DNA from: Lunatibacter salilacus
GTDB taxonomy: Bacteria; Bacteroidota; Bacteroidia; Cytophagales; Cyclobacteriaceae
NCBI RefSeq assembly: GCF_009797935.1
Contig: NZ_VOLC01000015.1
Location: 113,968 to 177,967 of the forward strand
DNA: 64,000 nucleotides
Direction: 5' to 3'
Shown here: piece after piece, positions 26,072 through 35,287 of the stretch
Position numbering within the stretch: position 1 is the stretch's first letter
Layout of the letters: every line of letters begins with the position of its first letter
Position numbers and translations under genes: made by a program
Notes under the pieces: model-generated
What the model saw: the letters and a program-made list of their open reading frames with translations, nothing else
What the model was told of the DNA's origin: nothing
Database searches by the model: none

Positions 26072-28285
26072 TTAATCCGGCAAGGAAAAAGCCATTACCG
26101 ACCCCGCTGTGTTTTTTGAGTTTCCGCCTACAGAAAGCACGACATACTGCTTTTCCCCGACCTGATAGATACTCGGATTGGCATTGGCAAAGCCAGGTAA
26201 ATCAAACTCCCAGAGCTTACTTCCCGTGTCCTTGTCAAATGCCCGAAACCTATTGTCCCGTGTGCCCGCAATAAATACCAATCCTCCGGCGGTTACAACA
26301 GGTCCTGCGGAGCCTGCTTCACCAGTTTCTTCAGGACTGGTTTGCAGCTCCGGATTATTTCCCACAGGGACGCTCCAGGCATAATCTCCCGTATTAAGGT
26401 TAATTGCATGCAACATGCCCCATGGTGGCTTTATGCCGGGTCTTCCCTCAATATCTCTAAAGTAGCCGTACGCAGTGAGGTTCAGGTAGCGAGGGAGGGT
26501 ATCGAGGGACAGGGTTTCGAGAGATGCGCCATGGTTGCTGCTTATCTCTTGCAGAAGTGATGTTTCCCGATTGGGACGACCTTTGTTTTCATTTTCAAAT
26601 AGAAATGCCAAGATGGCATCTTCTTTTTCCCTGTCCGTGAATACACTGGAGAAGTTGGGCATTTTACCAGCTCCCTGCTTGATTTTGGTAAGCACGTCTG
26701 CTTCGCTGATTCGGCCTTTAAGTCCTACCAAGGAAGGATTTCCCTGTTCATCACCATTTCTATCTTTTCCATGGCAGCTTACACAATAAGTGTTATAAAT
26801 CGATTCTCCCCGCTTGTACACGGAAAGGTTGGAGATGGATTTTTCAGGCTCCACTTTTTTCAGGCGCATGATTTCAGGGGAGTCATTTGACTTGACATAA
26901 AGCAGTCCCGTGGAGGCATCAAAGGCTGCACCGCCCCAACTTGAACCTCCCCGCGAACCGGGAAATTGTAAGGTGCCTTGGACGGAAGGGGGAGTGAAAA
27001 GTCCCTCATAGCGTAAAGACCTGAACACTTCAATCAGTGAGTCTCTGGATGAGGTTGAATAGTCAGCTATATCCGATTCGTCCAGGTACTGTCGGGCATA
27101 AGGGGCAGGTTTCAACGGAAAGGGTTGGGTAGGCCAGGCTTCTTCACCGGGGATATCCGAAGGTGGTACCGGCCGTTCTTCTATGGGAAATAATGATTCG
27201 CCAGTTTTTCGATCCAACACATAGAGAAACCCAACTTTGGAGGTTTGGGCCACCGCATCAACTTTGCGGCCATCGTGTTCCAAGGTCACTAAATTTGGCG
27301 GTGCGGGCAAATCATAGTCCCAGAGGTCATGGTGTATGGTTTGGAAGTGCCAGATATATGCACCTGTGCGGGCATCAACGGCCACCACGGAGTTGCCAAA
27401 CAAGTTCATTCCTTTTCTGTCTGCGCCGTAATAATCGTATGTAGGGGATCCCGTGGAAAAAAAGACCATTCCAAGGGAGCTATCCAGGCTTAATCCACCC
27501 CAATTATTAGCTCCTCCGGCATATTTCCACGCGTCAGGGGGCCAAGTTTCATAACCGACTTGCCCTGGGAGGGGTATCGTGTGAAAGATCCATACAAGCT
27601 CCCCTGACCGCGCGTTATAGGCCCTTATATGGCCGGGTTCGGCACCGTAAAGCTCCGAAACCTCTGTGCCCAAGATCAACAAATCTTCGAAAACAATGCC
27701 TGGTGATGTGGGAATTACAGAAATTCTATCCGGATCGCCCCGCATGCCTTCATTTAAATTCACTTTACCCCCAATACCAAAAGTTGGGATTGGATTCCCT
27801 GTTTTTACATCTATCGCAAATAACTTATCCCCTCCGGTAAATAGAATTCGTTTGTCTGAACCATCTTCCCAATAGGCTACGCCCCGTTTGATGCCTCCTC
27901 CCCGTCCCCCTTCGAATGGATCGAAACTCCATTGCAATTCGCCGGAAACTGCATTCACGGCAAATAGACGCCCTCTGGCAGAGGTTGTGTATAGGATATC
28001 TTCTATGATAATGGGATTACTTTCGCTATTAAGCGGTCGTCCACCTTCAATGGAATCGTTAGGTTCGAAGACCCAGGCCACATTGAGTTTGGCAACATTT
28101 TCCTTGTTGATTTGATCAAGGGGGGAATAGCTGCTACTTTGCGAATCAGCCTTATAGACACCCCAATTGGCATAGGGGTCGGGCTTCACGACACACCCAG
28201 TAATCCCGAATAAAAGGGGAAAGAAGGGGATAAACCACAAAATCAACAGGATATTCCCGGTCTTATTAATCTGTGCGGATTTCAT
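26072..28285 (-). CDS. PQQ-dependent dehydrogenase lipoprotein with internal cytochrome c domain
   Basis: 737 residues. Signal peptide with lipobox GITGC (Cys31). An eight-bladed PQQ propeller runs from ~35 to the end, with the family motif HHDLWDYDLPAPP at 318-330 and repeated A-x-D-x-x-T-G blade ends. A cytochrome c domain is inserted at ~490-565: CVSCH at 501-505 and Met542 in KMPNF as probable axial ligand; propeller sequence resumes after it. It would oxidise an alcohol or sugar in the periplasm and pass electrons to the chain. No pqq synthesis genes in the window, so PQQ must come from elsewhere. Confidence 0.9.
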   Translation of the reverse strand: MKSAQINKTGNILLILWFIPFFPLLFGITGCVVKPDPYANWGVYKADSQSSSYSPLDQINKENVAKLNVAWVFEPNDSIEGGRPLNSESNPIIIEDILYTTSARGRLFAVNAVSGELQWSFDPFEGGRGGGIKRGVAYWEDGSDKRILFTGGDKLFAIDVKTGNPIPTFGIGGKVNLNEGMRGDPDRISVIPTSPGIVFEDLLILGTEVSELYGAEPGHIRAYNARSGELVWIFHTIPLPGQVGYETWPPDAWKYAGGANNWGGLSLDSSLGMVFFSTGSPTYDYYGADRKGMNLFGNSVVAVDARTGAYIWHFQTIHHDLWDYDLPAPPNLVTLEHDGRKVDAVAQTSKVGFLYVLDRKTGESLFPIEERPVPPSDIPGEEAWPTQPFPLKPAPYARQYLDESDIADYSTSSRDSLIEVFRSLRYEGLFTPPSVQGTLQFPGSRGGSSWGGAAFDASTGLLYVKSNDSPEIMRLKKVEPEKSISNLSVYKRGESIYNTYCVSCHGKDRNGDEQGNPSLVGLKGRISEADVLTKIKQGAGKMPNFSSVFTDREKEDAILAFLFENENKGRPNRETSLLQEISSNHGASLETLSLDTLPRYLNLTAYGYFRDIEGRPGIKPPWGMLHAINLNTGDYAWSVPVGNNPELQTSPEETGEAGSAGPVVTAGGLVFIAGTRDNRFRAFDKDTGSKLWEFDLPGFANANPSIYQVGEKQYVVLSVGGNSKNTAGSVMAFSLPD

Positions 28286-28363
28286 TTCGAGACTTCTGGT
28301 TTTGTTACGTTTCCAGGTTGAAAGCAGGTAAATTAAGAATTTTCGCTCAATATTTTTACCTAA

Positions 28364-30148
28364 TCAGTTGACTACCTTTCCTCTTATTTTAGTAACTTCG
28401 CTAGGTGTTACAGCACTTGCTTTATTGCCCCATCTGCTTCGGATATAGGTGGTTATGGATGCTACCGCATGGTCGTCGAGGATATTGGCGTGTGGCGGCA
28501 TATATCCGTTGTAAGTTTTTCCCCTTACCGTGATTTCTCCCTGTATGCCGTTTAGGATTGAAGCGACTAGCGGCTCGACTTCCCCAAGTACCCGGTCGGA
28601 TAGGGCAAGAGGTGGGAAACGGTTTTTGTCGCCCTCCCCATTGCGCTGATGACAGGTGGCACAATAGGTGTTGTAAAGAATTCCACCTTCAAGCAATGAT
28701 CCTTTATCCAAATTATCAACTCCTTCCACGGGTGTTTTGATATAGGTCTTAAGCGCTGTAAGGCGGTTCATTTCCTCAAGTTCCTTTTCCCCAAAAGCCT
28801 TCTTGTTTCCCTTGTACATCACCCGCCAGATTTTGCCCTTGTTCGATTCAGATATGTAAAGCGATCCATCAGGACCTTCGGCCAAACCCATGGGTCTAAA
28901 GTTGGCATCTCCGGTATTTTCTACCGTATCTACTCCCGCAAAACCATCCGCAAATACCTCCCAATCACCCGCAGTGCCGTTGGATAACGGTACAAAGCAG
29001 ACGATGTATCCGGCTTGCGGATAGGGAGACCGATCGGTAGAGCCATGAAAAGCGACGAAAACACCCTTTTTGTACCGGTCCGGAAACTGATTTCCTTGGT
29101 AAAAAAGCAGTTCCATAGGTGCCCAATGTCCTGGGAAACCCACTACTGGGTTCGCAAATTCGGCTGCCCTGCCGACAATATTTCCATCTCCGCCATAACC
29201 GGGGGCCAATACATTTTTCCCCTGCAATTGGTCATAATAGGCATACGGCCACCCAAAATCGTCTCCTTCCGTTACCCTCACTAGGGTTTCAGATGGTAAT
29301 ACAGCAGCTTGCCATGAAGAGTATAGTTTTGGATAAAGCGTATGGAAATTGTCAATTCCGTTGACCACTGCATAAAGATGGTCATCCAAAGGGCTCCAGG
29401 TCATGCCTACAATACTCCGAAGCCCGGTAGCATACTTCACCCCATCTGACTGAATTTGTCCCTCCATGTTGGCATCAAACTTCCAAATGCCTGCATTCAT
29501 CTCCCGCTCAGGACTGGGGTCAAGTCCTTTCCCTTCTGGGATGCCCGTAGGACCATACAAGTTGATATCCTGACCTGCATCCGAAGGAGATCCAAAAGGT
29601 ATATACATGTTTCCGCGACCGTCAAAAGCAGCCGGTTTGGTCGTATGCCAGTTTCTGGCCACATTCGGATGATTATCTGTTAGAATGACCTCTGTCCTGC
29701 TACGGGGTATCAGTTCCCCAGGTGTTAGTTTATTTCTCAGCACTTGCTTGACGGTGCTGGTATATAGGTATCCGTTGTGAATAGTTACGCCAACTGCAGA
29801 ACCTCCTACATCTTCATAATCTCCAAATCGGACTACAGAGTCTGCTCTACCATCCCCATTGATATCCCGAAGCCCTACGGTGCCCCCTTGTTTGTCCCTG
29901 GAAAAGCGGAGCTTGGCATAAATGTCCCCATTTTCATTAACAGCAATATGACGGGTGGGACCAACGCTGTCAATGACTACCAATGCCTCAAAGCCACCCG
30001 GTAAAATCAATCCGCCATTGTCCGCGTCACTAGGTGGTAGTGTTATATGCTCATTTTCACAGGAAATTAAAACAAGCATTGCGATGAATAGACAATAGCC
30101 CCTGAATCTTAAGATAGGTTCATGAATGAAAACAGTTATATTGATCAT
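28364..30148 (-). CDS. Sorbosone-dehydrogenase-like (PQQ sugar dehydrogenase) lipoprotein with C-terminal cytochrome c
   Basis: 594 residues from the ATG at 30146-30148, chosen because it gives a short lipoprotein signal peptide ending LVLISC; upstream ATGs at 30244 and 30166 are possible. The propeller carries GYLYTSTV, DGRGNMYIPFGSPSDAG and GLAEGPDGSLYISESNKGKIWRV, typical of glucose/sorbosone dehydrogenases. The C-terminal ~100 residues are cytochrome c: CATCH 99 residues from the end and NGYMPPH with the likely Met ligand. Adjacent to and codirectional with the other PQQ enzyme (78-bp gap), so the two may form one operon for periplasmic sugar or alcohol oxidation. Confidence 0.87.
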   Translation of the reverse strand: MINITVFIHEPILRFRGYCLFIAMLVLISCENEHITLPPSDADNGGLILPGGFEALVVIDSVGPTRHIAVNENGDIYAKLRFSRDKQGGTVGLRDINGDGRADSVVRFGDYEDVGGSAVGVTIHNGYLYTSTVKQVLRNKLTPGELIPRSRTEVILTDNHPNVARNWHTTKPAAFDGRGNMYIPFGSPSDAGQDINLYGPTGIPEGKGLDPSPEREMNAGIWKFDANMEGQIQSDGVKYATGLRSIVGMTWSPLDDHLYAVVNGIDNFHTLYPKLYSSWQAAVLPSETLVRVTEGDDFGWPYAYYDQLQGKNVLAPGYGGDGNIVGRAAEFANPVVGFPGHWAPMELLFYQGNQFPDRYKKGVFVAFHGSTDRSPYPQAGYIVCFVPLSNGTAGDWEVFADGFAGVDTVENTGDANFRPMGLAEGPDGSLYISESNKGKIWRVMYKGNKKAFGEKELEEMNRLTALKTYIKTPVEGVDNLDKGSLLEGGILYNTYCATCHQRNGEGDKNRFPPLALSDRVLGEVEPLVASILNGIQGEITVRGKTYNGYMPPHANILDDHAVASITTYIRSRWGNKASAVTPSEVTKIRGKVVN

Positions 30149-30605
30149 TCTTGTTGAGGAAGGCATGATTTGTTGGATAATATGGGAGATCTCCTTTTTC
30201 GAAGGTAATTTAACTCCCCCAAAGGTATTTTTTACATTAGTCATCAGATTTTATTTGAAAACCGCATGTAGTTTGATGGATGGTAGGAAAAATTGTTTAG
30301 GTAGGGGATAATGTTTTTTTTATCTTGATTGTTACAAAGGGATTTTGAATCGCCCAGGTTTAATTTCTTGTAGTCTGGGTGTTTTTTCAAAATTTTTTGA
30401 ATGGCAGTTGAATAGGTAAAGTTAATTTTTGCCCTAGAATCTGCGTTTTAGTAAATTATTCTTTACTTTTACACCATTAACAGCTCTATTTATCTGCATT
30501 CCGTAAAAATTCCATTAGATTTAAGTTAATCTGTAGGTATCAGGCTTATACTTTATTTTGTTTAATGAGCCGTCGATTACTTTTTGTGTCCCCGAAACAT
30601 TTGTT
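30149..30605. other. Divergent intergenic region, dehydrogenase / histidine kinase
   Basis: About 360-460 bp depending on the dehydrogenase start. AT-rich; it should hold promoters for both directions. TACTTTTA near 30460 is a weak match to the -7 consensus for the kinase gene. No gene seen. Confidence 0.5.
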
Positions 30606-33233
30606 ATGTTGGAAAATTTCGACTTAAATAGTATCGTTTTATTGATGGGGATATCAGGCCTTGTCCCGCTGATACTGGCTTGGAAAGCTTCCCAACTAGG
30701 CAAATCGGAGGAAATTAGGTACTTTATTTATCTTCTGGTATCTTGTGCCGCCTATTCGGTTTTTTATGCGTGTGAGCTCTCAGCATCCACGCTTCCTGTT
30801 AAGGTACTTTTTCTGAAATTACAATATTTTGGGGCGGTTTTTTTTGGGCCATGTATGTTTCTTTTTACCTTGAATTATTCAAACAGAGAAACGGCCATAA
30901 ATCCCAGATTGCTGAAAATGATTTTTATATTGCCACTGCTTTCTCTTTTGATGGTTTTATCAAATGACCTTCATTTTCTTTTCTATGCCTCGTATCGGTT
31001 GGTGGATTACGGGATTTTTGAGGTGTTGGTAACTGAAAAGAGATTTTTTTACTGGTTTCATCAGGTGTATACGCTACTTTTTTTGATTCTAAGTCAGCGC
31101 TACATTATAAATATGATTAAAAATGGAACGGCATCCGGCACCAAGCAAGTTAAGTTGATTTGGTTTGGAATGTCCTTCCCGGTGATAGCATATGCCATCT
31201 ATTTAACAGGGACCGTTCCTATGAATTTAGATCCTATTCCAATATCATTTATTGGGACCGGATTATTTGTTTTTCTGGGTTTGACCAAATACCAATTATT
31301 TAAAGAAACTCCGATTATTTATAAGACGCTATTTGAAAGCCTATCGGATGGTGCATTGGTATGTGATACGGAAGGGAACCTTGTCTTCTGTAATCCCGCC
31401 GCTGCTAGAATTCTGAAGCTAGCTAAAAGTAATCAAAAATTTCATCCAAATCTTACTACTCAAGTTGCGTGGAATAAATTAAAAGGTGTCTTAGAAAAAT
31501 CCGATGAAAAAGGTATAACGATATTTAAATGGGACGAAAATGAAGAATACAGATGGTACTCAGCCTCGAAATCACCCATTAATAATTCAAAAGGTAAGTT
31601 TTTAGGGGAAATTGTAGTATTGAGGGACGTGACTTCCGAAAAAGACTATCAGCGAAAACTTGAATTGGCAAAGGAAGAGGCCGATAAAGCAAATAAAGCC
31701 AAATCCGAATTTTTAGCAAATATGAGTCACGAAATCCGTACACCACTGAATGGGGTTATTGGTTTTACAGAGCTATTAAACAACACCCCATTGTCGAATC
31801 AGCAAAAAAGGTATGTTTCTACCGCCTATAATTCAGCTAATACCTTGCTGGAGTTGATAAATAATGTACTTGATTTATCTAAAATTGAAGCGGGCAAATT
31901 TGAATTGGATTACCAGGATATAAATTTACAAATGTTATATCGGACCATCTCCGATGTGATGAGCTTTCACGCAAATAAGAGTGGAATCGAATTCCTTATA
32001 AACTATCCCGCAAATGTTCCCATCTTGGTTCGTTCGGATGAACTGAAGATAAAGCAAATCCTCATTAATTTACTCAATAATGCGCTGAAATTTACCAAAG
32101 AAGGGGAGGTGGAATTGTCTGTAGAAGTGATGGACCGACTCCCAGATAAGAAAGTTCTGTTGAGGTTTCAGGTCAGAGATACGGGTATTGGAATAGATCC
32201 AAAAAAGCAGGAACTAATTTTTGAAGCGTTTTCCCAGGCCGATTCGTCCACAACCAAACAGTATGGAGGTACGGGGTTAGGATTGACTATTTCCAACAAA
32301 CTACTTTCTCTGATGGGGAGCCGCCTCCAAGTGGAAAGTGTGTTGGATGAAGGAAGTATATTTTACTTTGATTTGGAGGTAGACGATTTGAATGCACCCA
32401 AGCCGAGGCAACTACCGTTTGAAGAGTTATCAACTGCCGTATTAATTGGATGTTCCCCCATGCTGATAAACAGCGCGAAACTTTACCTGGATCAGCTAGG
32501 CTACGAAATCCGGAGCTGTGATGAATTGACAGATGCAAAAGAGATGCTACAGCGGGTATCTGGGGTAAAATGCATACTAATTAACCAACAGCTTTCCGAA
32601 AAGGAGAAAAATTTCACCGACCTTAGGGATTTTATGGTTTGGGGGAAAACAATAAACTTGCCGCCCTGCCTCATGTTGTTACCCGCGGATGTCCCGGAGA
32701 ATACTCTTACCAAGTTTACTTCTATTGGGTATTCTAACGTGCTAATTAAACCAATGATGCTCGATAACTTGACAGAAGCGTTGGATAAAATTAGCAGCTT
32801 GGCCCTCAAGGAAGAAAGTGAAGTTATTCCGAAGGATAAGGAGCTCTCCTATTACCACTTCAAGGTACTTGTGGCAGAAGATAACGCAGTCAATAGGATG
32901 TTGGTTCGCGTCTATTTGGGAAATATTTTCCCAGGTATAAAGGTACTGGAGGCGAATAATGGGAAAATAGCACTTGAGTTGTTTTATTCGGAAAACCCTC
33001 ATTTAGTATTGTCTGATATCCAGATGCCTGAGATGAGTGGATACGATTTGGTAGCAGCAATAAGAGAACATCCCTCAGGAAAAGACTTAGGTATTATAGC
33101 CTTGACTGCCAATGCAGGGAATGCTGAGGAAGAAAAATGTAAGGCTGCTGGCTTCAATGACTTTATTTCCAAGCCGGTTAGACAGGAATCCTTTAAAGAG
33201 GTCGTTCAGAAATGGGTCAAAAAAACACCCTAA
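30606..33233 (+). CDS. Hybrid sensor histidine kinase with 7-TM input and C-terminal receiver
   Basis: 875 residues from the ATG at 30606 (a TTG at 30558 is less likely). Residues ~10-230 form seven membrane segments of the histidine-kinase 7TM type; ~245-355 is a PAS domain; SHEIRTP with phospho-acceptor His375 starts the HisKA domain; the ATPase has IKQILINLLNNALKF (N box), RDTGIGI and GGTGLGL. A degenerate receiver-like domain without the acceptor Asp follows (~610-740). The last domain is a true receiver with AEDN, Asp804 in LSDIQMPEMSG and Lys in SKPV. No cognate regulator is adjacent. Signal unknown. Confidence 0.93.
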   Translation: MLENFDLNSIVLLMGISGLVPLILAWKASQLGKSEEIRYFIYLLVSCAAYSVFYACELSASTLPVKVLFLKLQYFGAVFFGPCMFLFTLNYSNRETAINPRLLKMIFILPLLSLLMVLSNDLHFLFYASYRLVDYGIFEVLVTEKRFFYWFHQVYTLLFLILSQRYIINMIKNGTASGTKQVKLIWFGMSFPVIAYAIYLTGTVPMNLDPIPISFIGTGLFVFLGLTKYQLFKETPIIYKTLFESLSDGALVCDTEGNLVFCNPAAARILKLAKSNQKFHPNLTTQVAWNKLKGVLEKSDEKGITIFKWDENEEYRWYSASKSPINNSKGKFLGEIVVLRDVTSEKDYQRKLELAKEEADKANKAKSEFLANMSHEIRTPLNGVIGFTELLNNTPLSNQQKRYVSTAYNSANTLLELINNVLDLSKIEAGKFELDYQDINLQMLYRTISDVMSFHANKSGIEFLINYPANVPILVRSDELKIKQILINLLNNALKFTKEGEVELSVEVMDRLPDKKVLLRFQVRDTGIGIDPKKQELIFEAFSQADSSTTKQYGGTGLGLTISNKLLSLMGSRLQVESVLDEGSIFYFDLEVDDLNAPKPRQLPFEELSTAVLIGCSPMLINSAKLYLDQLGYEIRSCDELTDAKEMLQRVSGVKCILINQQLSEKEKNFTDLRDFMVWGKTINLPPCLMLLPADVPENTLTKFTSIGYSNVLIKPMMLDNLTEALDKISSLALKEESEVIPKDKELSYYHFKVLVAEDNAVNRMLVRVYLGNIFPGIKVLEANNGKIALELFYSENPHLVLSDIQMPEMSGYDLVAAIREHPSGKDLGIIALTANAGNAEEEKCKAAGFNDFISKPVRQESFKEVVQKWVKKTP

Positions 33234-33278
33234 AAGGAATCAAGCTTGACACTGAATGATTCCTTCTAGGGTGTTTTT
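33221..33278. terminator. Bidirectional terminator after histidine kinase
   Basis: AAAAACACCCTAAAAGGAAT pairs with ATTCCTTCTAGGGTGTTTTT; the kinase TAA lies inside the left arm. With A-run and T-run flanks it can serve the kinase on plus and the ferredoxin gene on minus. Confidence 0.88.
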
Positions 33279-33292
33279 AATGTGATTAGCAC

Positions 33293-33613
33293 CTAGTTAT
33301 CTTCTCCTCTAAGTTTGATCACGGATCCTTCCAAGAGATCACTTATTCGTATTTGACAGGCGAGTCTACTAGTTGGGAAGTATTCCGGCAAAGCTTCCAA
33401 TTGATCAAGCTCCACATCAGAAGCAGCACCCAGTTCATCTTTTCCATCGAGTATTTCCACGTGGCAGGTAGCACAAAGTGCCATGCCTCCGCAGGTAGCC
33501 AACACCGGATATTCATACGCTTTCAAAATTTCCATAAGGCTCAAGCCCATATCGGCAGGAGCCTCAACATCCTTGCGATTTCCTTGGTGGTCTTCTATCG
33601 TAAATTGTATCAT
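33293..33613 (-). CDS. [2Fe-2S] ferredoxin
   Basis: 106 residues, plant/adrenodoxin-type fold. Cluster ligands are C41, C47, C50 and C86 (CGGMALCATC and RLACQI). The charged C-terminus ends in RGEDN. It lies just downstream of the ferredoxin-NADP reductase gene on the same strand (15-bp gap), so it probably takes electrons from that enzyme and passes them to an oxygenase or biosynthetic partner not seen here. Confidence 0.95.
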   Translation of the reverse strand: MIQFTIEDHQGNRKDVEAPADMGLSLMEILKAYEYPVLATCGGMALCATCHVEILDGKDELGAASDVELDQLEALPEYFPTSRLACQIRISDLLEGSVIKLRGEDN

Positions 33614-33628
33614 GACGCAAATTTAACA

Positions 33629-34633
33629 TTAAAATGCATTGACACCATTTACAGTAGTATATTTAAAACTTAATTTTTGATCTGGGTAGACAAATTTGAA
33701 GGCCGAATGCATCATGATGGCAGCTTCATGGAAACCGCACAAGATAAGCTTGAGTTTGCCTGGATAAGTGTTGATGTCTCCTATCGCAAAGATTCGGTCC
33801 ACACCTGTAGAATAATCCCTGGTATCTACTTCAATTGCATTTTTATCTATTGTCAGTCCCCAGTCAGCAATAGGTCCCAGCTTGGGACTTAACCCAAATA
33901 GCGGAATAAGATAATCTGTGCCTATTTTGATCTCTGCTTTGGACTTGTCGGTCAAAATAACGGTATCAAGATGTCCATTTCCCCCAAGTTCTTTTAGATT
34001 GGCGGATAAAATCAAATCAATTTTCCCATTGTTTGCCATATCAAACACCTTGGCGGCTGTGTCCGGTGCGCCGCGGAATGTCTCGTTCCGATGAACGAGA
34101 GTGACCCTTTCTGCGACATTTGCCAAGTAAATGGTCCAGTCAAGAGCTGAATCTCCACCACCCGCTAGAACAACCCTTTTATCACGAAATAATTCGGGGT
34201 TTTTAACCATGTAAGTCACTCCCTTGCCCTCGAAGTTTTCCAATTTTTCGATTACAGGCTTCCTGGGTTCAAAACATCCCAGTCCGCCGGCGATAATAAT
34301 TACCTGGGCATGTATCTGTGTTTTGTCACTAGTTGTGACGGTATAGGATCCATCCCCCTGCTTGTTCAATTGATCCACACGCTCTCCCAATGTAAACGTA
34401 GGCTTAAACGGTTTGATTTGCTCCATCAAGTTGTCTACCAGTTCCTGGGCCTTCACTTCGGGATATCCTGGAATGTCGTAAATTGGTTTTTGGGGATATA
34501 TTTCGGAAAGCTGGCCTCCGACCTGAGGCAATGCGTCAATCAAATGACAGCGCATCTTCAATAAACCTGCCTCAAAAACAGCAAATAAGCCAACTGGGCC
34601 TGCTCCGATAATGCAAATGTCAGTAGTAATCAT
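33629..34633 (-). CDS. Ferredoxin-NADP reductase, thioredoxin-reductase-like type
   Basis: 334 residues from the ATG at 34631-34633. FAD site GAGPVGL at 10-16, a GGQLSEIYP stretch, NADPH site AGGGDSALDW near 155, and an AIGDINTYPGKLKLILCGFHEAA end, as in the YumC-type FNR. No CxxC is present at the thioredoxin-reductase active-site position, which supports FNR over TrxR. Forms a two-gene unit with the ferredoxin gene. Confidence 0.93.
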   Translation of the reverse strand: MITTDICIIGAGPVGLFAVFEAGLLKMRCHLIDALPQVGGQLSEIYPQKPIYDIPGYPEVKAQELVDNLMEQIKPFKPTFTLGERVDQLNKQGDGSYTVTTSDKTQIHAQVIIIAGGLGCFEPRKPVIEKLENFEGKGVTYMVKNPELFRDKRVVLAGGGDSALDWTIYLANVAERVTLVHRNETFRGAPDTAAKVFDMANNGKIDLILSANLKELGGNGHLDTVILTDKSKAEIKIGTDYLIPLFGLSPKLGPIADWGLTIDKNAIEVDTRDYSTGVDRIFAIGDINTYPGKLKLILCGFHEAAIMMHSAFKFVYPDQKLSFKYTTVNGVNAF

Positions 34634-34726
34634 GTCGTGTCTTTTTTTGAAAGTGTAACGTCTTTGAAAAGCGTTTGTTTGCGTAAGTATAATTCGTATA
34701 GCAACCAAATTTAAAATGCTGTTGCT

Positions 34727-35161
34727 CTATGATTCTAGGTTCTGATAGATAGTGTCAAGAATCCGTTTAAACTCGTTGAAATCATTTTCACCAAGATTTT
34801 TCCAAGCCTTTTGCCGGATTGCGGAAATTTGTGGTTTAAGTTCCCCCACTTTGCTTTTGCCTGATTCAGTGAGGAGCAATTGGAAACTCCTTCTATCCAA
34901 AGGATGCGGAAGCCGTTGAACATAGCCTTTCTTACATAGAAGATCAATGATCCGGGTAAGGGTAGGATGATCTTTAAATACGAGTTGGGCCAGTTCAGTC
35001 TGGCTTAAGCTGTCATTTTCAGACAGGTTTTTAAGGATAAGCCATTGGTCAACGGTGACATCGAATTCGTTTTGCTTAAACTTTTGCTGGGCATATTGCT
35101 TAACCCTCCGGGCGGTCCGGTCGAGTAGAAAAGAATACTTGCTAAACTGCTCCTGTGTCAT
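34727..35161 (-). CDS. MarR-family transcriptional regulator
   Basis: 144 residues with a winged helix: DQWLILKNLSEND, SQTELAQLVFKDHPTLTRIIDLLCKKGYV as recognition helix region, and a PLDRRSFQLLLTESG wing. It is divergent from the SDR gene, the usual arrangement for a repressor of its neighbour. A dyad between them is listed as a possible operator. Ligand unknown. Confidence 0.94.
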   Translation of the reverse strand: MTQEQFSKYSFLLDRTARRVKQYAQQKFKQNEFDVTVDQWLILKNLSENDSLSQTELAQLVFKDHPTLTRIIDLLCKKGYVQRLPHPLDRRSFQLLLTESGKSKVGELKPQISAIRQKAWKNLGENDFNEFKRILDTIYQNLES

Positions 35162-35178
35162 ACCAATAGTTAGTGCAA

Positions 35179-35186
35179 CAAATATA
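35179..35186 (-). promoter_or_regulatory. Putative -7 element for marR-type gene
   Basis: Reads TATATTTG on the minus strand, a full match to the Bacteroidota TAnnTTTG element, 18 bp before the start codon. A clear -33 TTG is not seen. Confidence 0.5.
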
Positions 35187-35210
35187 CGGATATTTTAAAA
35201 AAATAAAATA

Positions 35211-35230
35211 ATAAACTCTATAATGTTTAT
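35211..35230. promoter_or_regulatory. Candidate MarR operator
   Basis: Perfect dyad ATAAAC-N8-GTTTAT, lying between the divergent promoters and close to the expected -33 region of the regulator gene. Size and symmetry suit a MarR dimer. Inference only. Confidence 0.45.
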
Positions 35231-35268
35231 AGGTTTTGTTAAAATGTTTTTCGTCACCCGGATGTTTT

Positions 35269-35276
35269 TATCTTTG
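35269..35276 (+). promoter_or_regulatory. Putative -7 element for SDR gene
   Basis: TATCTTTG, full match to TAnnTTTG, ending 11 bp before the ATG. This predicts a very short leader of about five bases. Confidence 0.55.
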
Positions 35277-35287
35277 TATAAAAAAAG

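Noticed and set aside
33629..34633. Thioredoxin reductase
   Set aside because: The CxxC active site is missing; the ferredoxin neighbour favours FNR.
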